This document shows positions 51,184-60,577 of a stretch of 64,000 bases of DNA, in pieces. The translations under genes and the position numbers were made by a program. The stretch is from Gemmataceae bacterium. Its GTDB lineage: Bacteria > Planctomycetota > Planctomycetia > Gemmatales > Gemmataceae. Location of the stretch: positions 1 to 64,000 of the forward strand of contig SIAJ01000003.1 in NCBI GenBank assembly GCA_009691845.1. The letters are read 5' to 3'. Position 1 is the first letter of the stretch. The number at the start of each line of letters is the position of its first letter. The notes beneath the pieces are model-generated. The model saw nothing but the letters and a program-made list of their open reading frames with translations, ran no database searches and was not told the DNA's origin.

Positions 51184-52404
51184 ATGAAGCATTATGTCAC
51201 TCACCTCGAAGCGGCGATCGACGGAACGCCCCTTCCGTTTGGACAACTGCACGGTCTCCACAATAGCCGGCCGATCTGGGTGCGGTACAACCTCCCGGCC
51301 ATCCAGAAGGCTGTTACTCCGGCGGAGATCGCCACTCGACCACCCAGCCTGTGGCGTTATCGCGAACTGTTGCCGCTTCCGTTTGATGTTGAGCCCGTCA
51401 CTTTCGGGGAAGGCATGTCTCCCCTGCTACCCTGTCCTCGGCTGGGCGCGTCGCTGGGATTGAGAAATCTGCTCGTCAAGGACGAGTCTCAGTTGCCCAC
51501 TGGCAGCTTCAAGTCCCGCGGCATGACAATGGCTGTCAGCATGGCCAAGTGGCTGGGCGTGAAGCGTCTGGCTCTGCCGACAGCGGGCAATGCCGGTGGT
51601 GCGGCGGCCGCATACGGGGCTCGCGCCGGAATGGAGGTCTTCGTCTTCATGCCGGAGGATACTCCCAGCGTGAACCAAATGGAAGTCATGCAGTTCGGTG
51701 CGAAAGCCTATCGAGTAAACGGCCTAATCAACGATTGCGGCAAGATCGTCGGCAGCCTGAAGGACACAACGGGCTGGTTCGATCTCTCGACCTTGAAGGA
51801 GCCCTATCGTATCGAAGGAAAGAAGACGATGGGCCTGGAACTGGCCGAGCAACTCGGCTGGAAATTGCCCGACGTGATCCTTTATCCCACCGGGGGCGGC
51901 ACCGGTCTCATCGGCATGTGGAAGGCCTTCGCCGAGCTGAAGGAACTCGGGTGGCTGAAATCGGACATGATGCCACGGCTGGTTAGCTGCCAGGCGGAGG
52001 GTTGCGCCCCAATCGTCGCGGCGTTCGACAAGGGCGAACGATTTGCCGAGTTGTTCCCGAACGCTCGAACCGTGGCCAGCGGCTTACGCGTTCCAGCGGC
52101 CGTTGGTGATTTCATGATGCTCGATGCCATTCGCGAAAGCGGCGGGCGGGCTGTCGCGGGCAAAGAAGACGCCATCGCCCCGTGGATGATCCGCTCCGGC
52201 AGCGCGGAAGGAATCAGCATTTGCCCCGAAACGGCTGTTTGCTTCGATGTGTTGGAACGTCTCGTTCTCGAAGGTTGGGTAGGCAAGAACGAGCAAGTCG
52301 TCGTGTTTAACACCGGTGCGGCTCAAAAGTACATCGAGGCACTTCCGCCAAACCTCCCGCGAGTAGACAAGGACGGCGACGTGCTCAAGCAAATCGGCTG
52401 GTAA
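51184..52404 (+). CDS. thrC: Threonine synthase
   Basis: Threonine synthase converts O-phospho-L-homoserine to threonine with PLP. The 406-residue protein has the PLP lysine in PTGSFKSRG (Lys110). GEGMSPLLPC comes before it and TAGNAGGAAAAYGA after it, followed by the Gly-rich phosphate loop YPTGGGTGLIGMWKAF. This is the fold type II layout of the shorter, plant-like ThrC group. The ATG at 51184 is used. No other threonine genes are adjacent, so it is probably transcribed alone after the htrA terminator. Confidence 0.92.
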   Translation: MKHYVTHLEAAIDGTPLPFGQLHGLHNSRPIWVRYNLPAIQKAVTPAEIATRPPSLWRYRELLPLPFDVEPVTFGEGMSPLLPCPRLGASLGLRNLLVKDESQLPTGSFKSRGMTMAVSMAKWLGVKRLALPTAGNAGGAAAAYGARAGMEVFVFMPEDTPSVNQMEVMQFGAKAYRVNGLINDCGKIVGSLKDTTGWFDLSTLKEPYRIEGKKTMGLELAEQLGWKLPDVILYPTGGGTGLIGMWKAFAELKELGWLKSDMMPRLVSCQAEGCAPIVAAFDKGERFAELFPNARTVASGLRVPAAVGDFMMLDAIRESGGRAVAGKEDAIAPWMIRSGSAEGISICPETAVCFDVLERLVLEGWVGKNEQVVVFNTGAAQKYIEALPPNLPRVDKDGDVLKQIGW

Positions 52405-52532
52405 CGGTTTATTCTTCTCAATTGCCCTTCCATTCCCAGCTCTCCGACGTTATGGACCAACGACGTTCCATTGCGCCGTGTCTTGTCGCTCAGCATTTCA
52501 ACCTGAGTGACAAGGCAGCCAGGAGTTCCAGA

Positions 52533-55451
52533 ATGCGAAGGTCCTGCCAGTTCGGGCCGGTTCTCTTTTGCTTACTCGCCTTTTCATCCGTGGCTAGCGC
52601 CCAGGAACTGCACAAGAATTCGTTTTCAGGCAAGTCCACGCACTTCGTGAAGGGGGACGACAACGTCAAAGTCGACGAGAAAGCCCACGAGCTTTCTTCC
52701 GATCGTTCGCGCTCGCTCCCGACTTCTGAACGCATCTGGCTAAGCATGGCCGCGGGCAAGAACGAAAAAAACCACGCTTACTACTACTACCCTACCCCGC
52801 CCGCGCCTCTCACGGAAGATGTGGCAGCCGAATTGTGGGTCCACTCGAACCGAGCCGGCGTGAAGCTGCTTGCCCGAATTGTTTACCCGAGGATTCGCAA
52901 TCCAAAACAGATTGACGAGCCGATCACCCGGCTGGTTGAACTCGATACCTATAAGGCACCAGCAGGCGGTTGGCAAAAGCTTATTCTGAAGCGAGCCGAC
53001 GACATCATCAAAGAGCAAAAGCAGGCACTACGACTGGAGATGAAAGGGGACCCCGACATTTCGGATGCCTACATCGATCGGCTGGTACTGAACCTCTACA
53101 CCGGCCCTGGCGAGATCGAAGTGTTTCTCGATAATCTCGAGATCGGTCCCATCAAACCAGGCTCTGCACCGCCGGTCGTTGGGCCGAAGAAGACTGACAT
53201 CATCCCCAAAAAAAACGCTGGTGCCGTGCCTGTTGAATTCAATCGCGGCCAGATCACAGTCGGCGACAAACCGGTGTTCCCGCGATTTATTCGTTACAGC
53301 AGCACGCCAATGCAGGCACTCCGCGAGGCGGGCTTTAATGCTCTCTCGATGGGGCCAGAGATTTCTCCCGAAATCCTGGAAGACGCAATCGACAATTATC
53401 AGTTCTGGATCGTGCCGCAAATCCCGCCACTGCTCGAAGGCAATCCGGACAAAGCAGCGAATCCTCTAACGGCACGGGATGCGGAATCGTTGGCTATTGC
53501 GATTCGCAAATTCCAGTCGGGTGATGGCGTGCTCTTCTGGGACCTGGGGCCCGTTCGATCCGAGGACTACCGCCGAGTATCTCGCACCGTTGAAGCGATT
53601 CGCTCCGCGGACCCTCGACGGCCCGTCGGGGCCGACGTGTGGGATGGCTTTGGCCGGTTCGCCATCCCATTGCAACTCGTTGGCACACATCGCGATCCGA
53701 TCATGACTTCTCTGGAACTCGATCGCTACGGACAATGGCTCGCACAACGACAGCTTCTGGCCTCGGGTTCGAAGTTTACCTGGACCTGGATCCAGACGCA
53801 CACGCCCGATTGGCAAGTGCAGTTAATGTACGACAAGCCCGCCAAGGAAGTGTTACGTGAACCTGTTGGCCCTCAACCGGAGCAAATTCGACTTCTCACG
53901 TATCTTGCGATTGCCAACGGCTGCAAGGGGCTGGGTTTCTGGTCGGACCGCTTTCTCGCCGACAGCCATCAGGGACGCGACCGCCTTCTTCAACTCGCTT
54001 TGCTCAATCAAGAAATCGAGATGCTCGAGCCGTTGCTGTTGAACTCGACAGGTGACATTCGTTGGATCCACTCCTCACACCCCTCAGTGAAGGTTGCGAT
54101 CATCCGCACCACGGGCAAAGGACTTTTGGCTCTCCCCATTTGGCTCGGCTCTGGTGCGCAATATGTCCCGCCCCAGGGGGCCGTTCAAGGTCTAACGTTC
54201 AAGATCCCACTGGTGCCCGACGGCGCGGAACCGTGGGAGATCACGCCGGTTCGCGTGCAATCGCTCCAGAACCAAATCAAAATTACTCCCGAGGGGGTTC
54301 AAGTCACGCTCCCGGAATTCGACCTGACTGCGGCCGTCGTATTCACGAGCGATCATGCCCACGATGGCTTGCTGGCCGCGTGGCAGAAGCATACGCGTCG
54401 TGCAGGCCGCAATGCGGCATCCTGGGCCTGCGACTTGGCGGAATTGCAGTTCAAGAAGGTCGTCGAGACCCACGCGAACTTGGAATTGGTTGCCCCGCCG
54501 ATCGACGATGCCAAATCGCTGCTCTCCGAAGCAGAGAAGCAATTGCACGATGCCAGGCGTGCCCGAGCAGCGAACAACGATGAGGCCGCGTACATGGACG
54601 CACTGCGTGCCATGCGGCCCCTTCGAATCCTGATGCGCAAACACTGGGACAAGGCCGTCAAGCCACTGGATCACCCGTGTGCGACGCCTTACTCAGTCAG
54701 CTTTCACAGCTTGCCGCGACATTGGGAACTAGCCCGGCTGCTCCGCGAATGTTCGCTTGGTGAGAACGCGATTACTGGCGGAAGCTTCAACATCCTGAAG
54801 GCGGATGATACGCGAGGGGTTGCCGTCACAACTTTGCCGGGCTGGACGCTGCAAGAAGTCGCACTCGACAATGTCGTGATGAGTGCTCGGATCGTGGGCA
54901 GCGCTGAGGCCACGGAGACCGAGTCGACCAAGGATGCGAATAGACCAGTGCAACCATACCAGCCCACGAGTCTGATGAAGCGGATCGAGGATCCCAGACC
55001 ACCAAAACCAGTCCTCGGTGGTGGCGTGCTCAAACTCACTGTGAGACCCAAGCCCGTGGTGCTGAACAAAGACGAGAAAGCACCGCCTGAACCACAAGCT
55101 CTCGAACGAGTGTTCCTGGCCGTGAACAGTCCGCCCGTTAAATTCACGCCTGGCACGTGGGTTCGCATCAGCGGCTGGATGAAACTGCCGGCCGGGATTC
55201 GCGCCGCTGCCGATGGCGCAATGCTCTTCGATACAACAGCCGGCGAGGCCTACGCAGTTCGTCTTTCCGACAAGACTGACTGGAAGCAGTTTCACGTGTA
55301 TCGCAAGGTTCCGGCCAGCGGCGAGGTTCGCGTGCGGATGGCTCTGACCGGATTTGGCACCGCATTCTTCGACGACATTCGCGTCGAGCCATACGTCGGC
55401 AGCGAGGACAAGCGGGTTGGCGAAGCCGAAATCCTGCCGGTTAGAAAATGA
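52533..55451 (+). CDS. Large secreted protein with a glycoside-hydrolase-like middle region
   Basis: A 972-residue exported protein. After a signal peptide (GPVLFCLLAFSSVASAQ) comes a beta-rich domain, possibly carbohydrate binding (DAYIDRLVLNLYTGPGEIEV). Residues about 230-500 look like a TIM-barrel hydrolase core (FPRFIRYSSTPMQALREAGF, GDGVLFWDLGPV, TWTWIQTHTPDWQVQ, IANGCKGLGFWSD). A helical middle and a C-terminal beta-sandwich (GTWVRISGWMKLPAG) follow. I cannot assign the catalytic pair. The ATG at 52533 has AGGAG seven bases upstream; the longer frame from 52422 lacks a site. It follows thrC on the same strand and precedes two small genes, perhaps an operon. Confidence 0.7.
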   Translation: MRRSCQFGPVLFCLLAFSSVASAQELHKNSFSGKSTHFVKGDDNVKVDEKAHELSSDRSRSLPTSERIWLSMAAGKNEKNHAYYYYPTPPAPLTEDVAAELWVHSNRAGVKLLARIVYPRIRNPKQIDEPITRLVELDTYKAPAGGWQKLILKRADDIIKEQKQALRLEMKGDPDISDAYIDRLVLNLYTGPGEIEVFLDNLEIGPIKPGSAPPVVGPKKTDIIPKKNAGAVPVEFNRGQITVGDKPVFPRFIRYSSTPMQALREAGFNALSMGPEISPEILEDAIDNYQFWIVPQIPPLLEGNPDKAANPLTARDAESLAIAIRKFQSGDGVLFWDLGPVRSEDYRRVSRTVEAIRSADPRRPVGADVWDGFGRFAIPLQLVGTHRDPIMTSLELDRYGQWLAQRQLLASGSKFTWTWIQTHTPDWQVQLMYDKPAKEVLREPVGPQPEQIRLLTYLAIANGCKGLGFWSDRFLADSHQGRDRLLQLALLNQEIEMLEPLLLNSTGDIRWIHSSHPSVKVAIIRTTGKGLLALPIWLGSGAQYVPPQGAVQGLTFKIPLVPDGAEPWEITPVRVQSLQNQIKITPEGVQVTLPEFDLTAAVVFTSDHAHDGLLAAWQKHTRRAGRNAASWACDLAELQFKKVVETHANLELVAPPIDDAKSLLSEAEKQLHDARRARAANNDEAAYMDALRAMRPLRILMRKHWDKAVKPLDHPCATPYSVSFHSLPRHWELARLLRECSLGENAITGGSFNILKADDTRGVAVTTLPGWTLQEVALDNVVMSARIVGSAEATETESTKDANRPVQPYQPTSLMKRIEDPRPPKPVLGGGVLKLTVRPKPVVLNKDEKAPPEPQALERVFLAVNSPPVKFTPGTWVRISGWMKLPAGIRAAADGAMLFDTTAGEAYAVRLSDKTDWKQFHVYRKVPASGEVRVRMALTGFGTAFFDDIRVEPYVGSEDKRVGEAEILPVRK

Positions 55452-55475
55452 AGCCGATTCCCGTAGATCATCTAG

Positions 55476-56282
55476 ATGATTCCGCGGACCATTGCCCAAG
55501 CCATCATCGGGGATGGCACATTCATCGCCTCCGATGATTTCGATCCAGCCTGGCGCTCCGAGGTCGATCGAATCCTTGAAGCCTTTGGGCTTCCTCTAGG
55601 CATGTCGGCCCCGATGTGCCTGTTCGTGGTGCCGTTCAACCGTCGGCAGGTTGCAGTCGTTTCGCTGTTCGGTCGACGCTTCCGCTTTCTTGTGCTTCCA
55701 AGTGTCCTTTACAACGCGATCCCCGATCCCTTTGCGCTAGTCGCTCGGTTTCCGGCGAATATGGATTTCACGGGACCTCTGCCCTCCCTCGAATGGCCGG
55801 AGGAGCCGTTGCCGAAACGCACGGTTCAACTGCTCGACGGAATATTCAAGAACGGAGATGGGCCTTTTTTGTTGGGGGCCTGCCAAACTCTCGTCGATAG
55901 CGGGCGTATTCTGCTGGTCCGCGAGCAACCGGATGCGAAACTCATCCAAGATCTTTGGATGTTGTTACCCGACAGCACGCGTCGACAATTCTGGTTTGCC
56001 ACGTTCGGCTACTCGACTGCTCTCGATTTCAACTTGTTGGTTCTTCCAAGCATTCCCGAAGGCGGCTTGTCGATAGGCTATCTGAACGAAGACCAAACAC
56101 GCGATTATCCCGAGAGCCGCTACGAACGTGAACTCCAGTCCGCCGTGGAGGCCGGCGACCAGCGGACCGTCGATCGGATTTTCGCTCGTCGAACCAGCGC
56201 AGAGACGCTCAAGTTGGCGCTCGCGATTGTGTTTGGAATGGCGTTTCTGTCAATCCTGCTTCGTATCGTTATGTCGAGGTAA
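55476..56282 (+). CDS. Tail-anchored protein of unknown function
   Basis: A 268-residue protein with a soluble N-terminal part and a single hydrophobic helix at the C-terminus (ALAIVFGMAFLSILLRIVM), so probably tail-anchored in the membrane, facing the cytoplasm. The body has alternating beta and helix, with LPDSTRRQFWFATFGYSTAL as its most distinctive piece; this faintly recalls regulatory domains near GTPases, but I would not name it. The ATG at 55476 is used. It ends five bases before the NUDIX gene, so the two are translated from one message. Confidence 0.65.
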   Translation: MIPRTIAQAIIGDGTFIASDDFDPAWRSEVDRILEAFGLPLGMSAPMCLFVVPFNRRQVAVVSLFGRRFRFLVLPSVLYNAIPDPFALVARFPANMDFTGPLPSLEWPEEPLPKRTVQLLDGIFKNGDGPFLLGACQTLVDSGRILLVREQPDAKLIQDLWMLLPDSTRRQFWFATFGYSTALDFNLLVLPSIPEGGLSIGYLNEDQTRDYPESRYERELQSAVEAGDQRTVDRIFARRTSAETLKLALAIVFGMAFLSILLRIVMSR

Positions 56283-56287
56283 CTGCG

Positions 56288-56893
56288 ATGGATGCCGATA
56301 AGGCGGCCGAGAAGGTCCTCTGTATTCCGGCGACGCAATTTCAGGCGGCCGGGGAGTTTCACGGATTCCGAAGCTTTGATGAGGGCTATCGCGAACGACT
56401 TCTCACGTCGGGGCAGATGAGCTTTCGTGCGCGGGGAGAGGTAGAAACAGATCCTAACTTCAAGCAACTGATTCCTTACGTAGTGCTCCGTTGCAACGGG
56501 GAACTGTTCCACTACACACGCGGAAGTAGTGGCACGGAATCTCGCTTGCGAGCCTTGCGCTCGATCGGTCTAGGAGGACACATCAGCCAAGAGGATGGTG
56601 CGACCACTGCTGACCTTTACCGGACCGGGATGCTGCGTGAACTGTCGGAGGAGGTTGAAATCCAAGCCTCGTGGACAGAGCGACCTTTGGGATTCATATA
56701 CGATGGTCGCTCAGCCGTGGGGGAAGTGCATCTCGGAATCGTGCATTTGCTGGAATTGCAAGAACCGTTAGTTTGGCCACGGGAAGCAGCAATCGACGAG
56801 GCGGGCTTTCTTTCTTTGAGTGAATTACTGCGAAACCGCGATGAATTCGAAACCTGGTCGCAGTTCGTCCTGGAACGGCTTGCTGGCGTGTAA
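56288..56893 (+). CDS. NUDIX-domain protein
   Basis: A 201-residue protein with a NUDIX-like domain. GLGGHIS (94-100) and MLRELSEEVEI (115-125) are the two parts of the NUDIX box, which binds metal and hydrolyses a nucleoside diphosphate linked to another group. The spacing between the parts is longer than the classic 23-residue box, as in several variant NUDIX subfamilies. There is no signal peptide. It lies five bases after the tail-anchored protein gene, suggesting the two act together at the membrane. The substrate is unknown. Confidence 0.75.
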   Translation: MDADKAAEKVLCIPATQFQAAGEFHGFRSFDEGYRERLLTSGQMSFRARGEVETDPNFKQLIPYVVLRCNGELFHYTRGSSGTESRLRALRSIGLGGHISQEDGATTADLYRTGMLRELSEEVEIQASWTERPLGFIYDGRSAVGEVHLGIVHLLELQEPLVWPREAAIDEAGFLSLSELLRNRDEFETWSQFVLERLAGV

Positions 56894-56986
56894 TCTCGAT
56901 TTGCACACTTCACTTCACGCAATCGACTGGCCGGGCGAATCTGCCTCGGTATCCTTGTGAGCTATCTTCTCGCAACAGGACACTCG

Positions 56987-58297
56987 ATGACTGTAGCTCC
57001 CGCGAATCCGTCCCCGCCATCCAACAAGGCCGCGTTGTTCACTGTGTTCTTTGTGATCTTCATCGACCTGTTGGGATTCGGGATTGTTCTTCCTCTGCTG
57101 CCCCGCTACGCGGCCAACTTGCTGTCACCTGCGGGGATTCCTGATCACTTACACGGACTGACGACCGGGGCGTTGTTCGCGGTCTTTTCACTGATGCAAT
57201 TCGTCTTCGCGCCGATCTGGGGGCGAGTCTCCGACCGTATCGGCCGTCGGCCGATCCTCTTGCTCGGCCTGGCAGGCTCGGTTGTGTTCTATTCGCTCTT
57301 CGGTTTCGCTTCTGCCAGCATCTTGTCCGATGGCCGAACGGCACCCGACGTTGCACGATTCGCACTGCTGCTCATGTTTATCGCTCGAATTGGAGCAGGA
57401 ATCGCTGGGGCGACGATTTCCACAGCCCAGGCCGTCATCGCGGACAGCACATCCAAGGAGAAGCGTGCCCACGGCATGGCGTTGATCGGCATGGCCTTCG
57501 GAGGCGGCTTCACGTTCGGCCCACTCCTTGGTGGGGCGGCTTTGATCTTTGCCCCCGATCATCCTCAATTTGCCGGCTATTTTGCGGCCGGCTTGTCGTT
57601 GGTTGCATGGCTTTTGGCAATGTTCAAGCTGCCGGAAACACTGAAGCGGGACAATGAACTGCCCCCACGCGGTTGGCTCGACGTTCGAGGCCTGTATTCA
57701 ACGTTGCAAACCCCCACGGTCGGCATCCTCGTCCTGACGTTCTTCCTGGCGACTTTTGGTTTCGCAAAGTTCGAATCGACGCTCTCATTGCTTACGAAAG
57801 AGATCAAGTCTGCTTCCCGACCGGATGGCTACACGGACCAGGATAACTTCTGGATCTTTACCTACGTCGGTTTTGTGTTCCTGCTAGCGGCGGGCTACAG
57901 TCGTCAACTCTTGAAGAAGTTGCCCGAAATCAAGCTAATGCGACTTGGCGTGGGCTCCATGTTTCTGGGACTTGCAGGCCTAACCGCAGTCGCTTTGAGT
58001 GACGAGTCAGCCCTGCGGTCGATCGGATTCTTCATCTCGCTCGCTCTCGGGGTGACTGGCTTCGCATTTCTCACACCGTCTTCCCAGGCACTCATCTCCA
58101 AACGGAGTGACCCGAATCGTCAGGGGGAAGTTCTCGGCGTGAACCAGTCGTTCTCCTCTTTGGCTCGCATTCTTGGGCCGATTGTGGGAATCACGTTGTT
58201 CTTCGTTCCTGGGACACACCACGTTCTGCCGTACGTCGCGTCGGCCGTGATGCTGGTCATCGTGATTGGCCTGCTCACCCGAATCAAGCGAGACTGA
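56987..58297 (+). CDS. MFS transporter, TetA-like
   Basis: A 436-residue major facilitator with about 12 hydrophobic segments. FVIFIDLLGFGIVLPLLPRY and the cytoplasmic loop GRVSDRIGRRPILLLG (motif A) are typical of drug:H+ antiporters (TetA/multidrug class). A hydrophilic linker near residues 220-240 separates the two halves. The ATG at 56987 has CAGGA before it; an in-frame start at 56957 is less supported. The gene stands alone. Substrate and any role in resistance cannot be deduced. Confidence 0.88.
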   Translation: MTVAPANPSPPSNKAALFTVFFVIFIDLLGFGIVLPLLPRYAANLLSPAGIPDHLHGLTTGALFAVFSLMQFVFAPIWGRVSDRIGRRPILLLGLAGSVVFYSLFGFASASILSDGRTAPDVARFALLLMFIARIGAGIAGATISTAQAVIADSTSKEKRAHGMALIGMAFGGGFTFGPLLGGAALIFAPDHPQFAGYFAAGLSLVAWLLAMFKLPETLKRDNELPPRGWLDVRGLYSTLQTPTVGILVLTFFLATFGFAKFESTLSLLTKEIKSASRPDGYTDQDNFWIFTYVGFVFLLAAGYSRQLLKKLPEIKLMRLGVGSMFLGLAGLTAVALSDESALRSIGFFISLALGVTGFAFLTPSSQALISKRSDPNRQGEVLGVNQSFSSLARILGPIVGITLFFVPGTHHVLPYVASAVMLVIVIGLLTRIKRD

Positions 58298-58439
58298 TTC
58301 TGAGGATTATGACGGCTTTTCCGCGCACTTGCAGGCTTCCCGAAGTCGTCTTTGTTCGATTTTGAGGAAACTGAGCAGCTTAACGATTACTCTTGCGAGG
58401 AGTACGCGAAGCATTGCTGCTGGAAACTTTCGGTCCCCG

Positions 58440-59201
58440 ATGACTTACCCGTCCGCGATATTAGCAAGTCTTTGTCTCCTGAGCGGCTGCGCGAGTGTGC
58501 CTTCGCGTGTGACCTCGTACAAACCGCCAGTGCCACCACACGGAATCGTGTTCGTGACCAATGGTGCTGGCGGCAACACCGAGGCGAGCAGAGCACTTGT
58601 CACGGCTCTCCAAAAATCCCGAGTGCCGCTGTCTGTTCGAACCTTCGAGTGGACTCATGGTGCGGGTCGCGCCGTAACAGATATGACCGACGTCGAGCAC
58701 GCTCAAGAGCAAGGCCGACTCCTCGCGGAGCAGATCATCACCTATCGGGCAAATTATCCGAACACTTCGATCTATCTTCTGGGATACAGTGCTGGCACGC
58801 ATGTGACGTTGGAAGCAACACGTTGGCTGGATCCAAATAGTCTGGAACGCGTGATCCTCCTGGCACCTGCTGTCTCGTCGGAGTACGACCTGAAGGCAAC
58901 ATTGGCTTCGGCTCGGCAGGGAGTAGATGTATACACGAGCCAACGCGATCGCTTGTACCTGGGGACCGGCACGGACATCGTAGGAACGGCCGATGGGCTT
59001 CGCGGAGTGGCAGCAGCCGGCCGCGTCGGGTTCGATCCCCCTTCACCTCTCGACTCCAAGCTAGCAATGCGGCTGCGACAGCATCCCTGGAATCGAAACG
59101 TTGCATGGACCGGCAACGACGGTAGCCATGCCGGCCCTTTGCAATCGACATACCTGCGAGCCTACATTTTGCCGTTACTCTCCCCTCCGGCTGATCGCTA
59201 G
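58440..59201 (+). CDS. Alpha/beta hydrolase lipoprotein
   Basis: A 253-residue exported lipoprotein with signal ILASLCLLSGC (lipobox Cys17) and an alpha/beta hydrolase fold. The nucleophile elbow is GYSAG (115-119, Ser117); a Gly-rich oxyanion region (VTNGAGGNTEAS) precedes it, and a C-terminal His lies in NDGSHAGPLQ. It looks like an esterase or lipase of unknown substrate, anchored to a membrane. The ATG at 58440 starts the signal; a longer frame from 58266 overlaps the MFS gene and is not used. An inverted repeat at 59221 follows. Confidence 0.78.
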   Translation: MTYPSAILASLCLLSGCASVPSRVTSYKPPVPPHGIVFVTNGAGGNTEASRALVTALQKSRVPLSVRTFEWTHGAGRAVTDMTDVEHAQEQGRLLAEQIITYRANYPNTSIYLLGYSAGTHVTLEATRWLDPNSLERVILLAPAVSSEYDLKATLASARQGVDVYTSQRDRLYLGTGTDIVGTADGLRGVAAAGRVGFDPPSPLDSKLAMRLRQHPWNRNVAWTGNDGSHAGPLQSTYLRAYILPLLSPPADR

Positions 59202-59220
59202 CCGCAAGGTCGGGACATCG

Positions 59221-59292
59221 GAGCCGCGACCGTAAGAGCGCGGCCAGTTGCTGTCGGCCGTTTCCTTTCCTGCTCCCTTACGGTCGCGGCTC
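59221..59292. repeat. Inverted repeat with 16-bp arms
   Basis: GAGCCGCGACCGTAAG (59221-59236) and CTTACGGTCGCGGCTC (59277-59292) are exact reverse complements, with an inner GCGCGGCC/GGCC stem. It resembles dispersed intergenic repeats known from planctomycetes, but the identity was not searched. It lies between the lipoprotein gene and the next gene. Confidence 0.7.
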
Positions 59293-59384
59293 TGAAAATG
59301 TCTTACTTCTGGCCGCTGTCGAACACTGTCGATACGGCGAGTCGGCTCTTAGAATGAGCATTACATCCCTCACAAGGAACACTC

Positions 59385-59792
59385 ATGCCGAATCTCTCGA
59401 TGCTCTTTGGTGCTTTACTCGTTCTGCTCGGGCTGGTGGGCTATTACGCACCGGAAAAATTCGGTGAAGTTGGACCGGAAGGCACATCGCCAACCGCACT
59501 TATTCCGGCAGCGCTGGGTGGCCTGCTCTTCTTGTGCGGAGTGATCGTGGCCCTGGCTCCTCACACACGCAAGCATGTCATGCATGTTGCCGCACTTCTC
59601 GGCCTGATCGGGGCAGCAGGTGGATTCATGCCACTCATGCGAAGCAAGATGGATTTCAGCAAGGCATCGGCAGTGTCAGGCTTAATGATGATTGTCCTTT
59701 GCTGCGTGTTTCTGGTACTCTGCGTGCGTTCGTTTATTCGGGCACGCATCGCACGAGCCGAGGGATTCCCACCGAACCCGAAGATGGAGTAG
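59385..59792 (+). CDS. Small four-helix membrane protein
   Basis: A 135-residue integral membrane protein with four hydrophobic segments (LFGALLVLLGLVGYY, ALIPAALGGLLFLCGVIVAL, VAALLGLIGAAGGFM, GLMMIVLCCVFLVLCVRSF). It has short loops and a charged C-terminus. The ATG at 59385 has AAGGAA-type sequence upstream. It stands alone between a repeat and the opposing methyltransferase gene. I do not recognise a named family. Confidence 0.65.
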   Translation: MPNLSMLFGALLVLLGLVGYYAPEKFGEVGPEGTSPTALIPAALGGLLFLCGVIVALAPHTRKHVMHVAALLGLIGAAGGFMPLMRSKMDFSKASAVSGLMMIVLCCVFLVLCVRSFIRARIARAEGFPPNPKME

Positions 59793-59795
59793 CAG

Positions 59796-60536
59796 TTATT
59801 TCTTCACCGCCTCTTTGGTGAACGTAATCACGTGCTGCCAGGGAAGTTTGTCGGACGTGCTGGTGTGCTTCAGGGCCTTGAACTCGGCCATCTCGCGGAC
59901 GACTTGCTTCTCGGTCATTTTGTGAACGAGTTTGATCGGCACTTTCGGATCTTCCAGACGAAATTCGACGAACACGATTCGTCCACCCGGCTTCAGTGCC
60001 TTCACCATTTTTTCGGTCATCTCATGCGGGTACTCGAACTCGTGGTAGACATCGACTAGAAGAATCACATCGACCGATCCGTCCTTCAGCTTGGGGTCGG
60101 CCTCCGTACCGAGAAGTGGCTCGATGTTCTCGACCTTCTCCTTCTTCATGCGATCGCGAATGATGTCGAGCATCTCTTTCTGAATATCGACGGCAACCAC
60201 TTTCCCTTTTGCCCCAACAAGCTTGGCCATGCGGAACGTGTAGTAGCCGCTGCCAGCACCGATGTCCGCAACGACCTCCCCTTCCTTGAGCTTGAGCAAT
60301 TCGATTGTCTTCTTCGGATTCTCTTCCTCCTCGCGTTCGGGACGTTCGAGCCAGCTTGAAGCTAAATGTCCCATGACGTGAGCGATCTCTCGCCCCATGT
60401 AGAACTTGCCAATGCCATCGCGATCGTGCTTGGAACGCCATTCGTAGCGCCCTTCCTTGCGATCCTTCGCGGGTGAGTCCTGAGCGAGAGCAATGGCCGG
60501 CAGGAAGAAAATCGCGATGAGAGTCGTGCGGATCAT
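59796..60536 (-). CDS. Exported SAM-dependent methyltransferase
   Basis: A 246-residue class I methyltransferase with a signal peptide in front (MIRTTLIAIFFLPAIALAQ). Motif I is DIGAGSGYYT (91-100); VVAVDIQKEML and LKPGGRIVFVEF are the next family motifs. The first 50 mature residues (GIGKFYMGREIAHVMGHLAS) are a conserved front piece. The export signal is unusual for a SAM enzyme, since SAM is cytoplasmic, though such exported methyltransferases are seen in planctomycetes. The ATG at 60536 is chosen; upstream in-frame sequence is the large palindromic repeat and not coding. Confidence 0.8.
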   Translation of the reverse strand: MIRTTLIAIFFLPAIALAQDSPAKDRKEGRYEWRSKHDRDGIGKFYMGREIAHVMGHLASSWLERPEREEEENPKKTIELLKLKEGEVVADIGAGSGYYTFRMAKLVGAKGKVVAVDIQKEMLDIIRDRMKKEKVENIEPLLGTEADPKLKDGSVDVILLVDVYHEFEYPHEMTEKMVKALKPGGRIVFVEFRLEDPKVPIKLVHKMTEKQVVREMAEFKALKHTSTSDKLPWQHVITFTKEAVKK

Positions 60537-60577
60537 GACGTTGTCCACTCCAGGACGATTGCGGTTAGTATGTTGGC

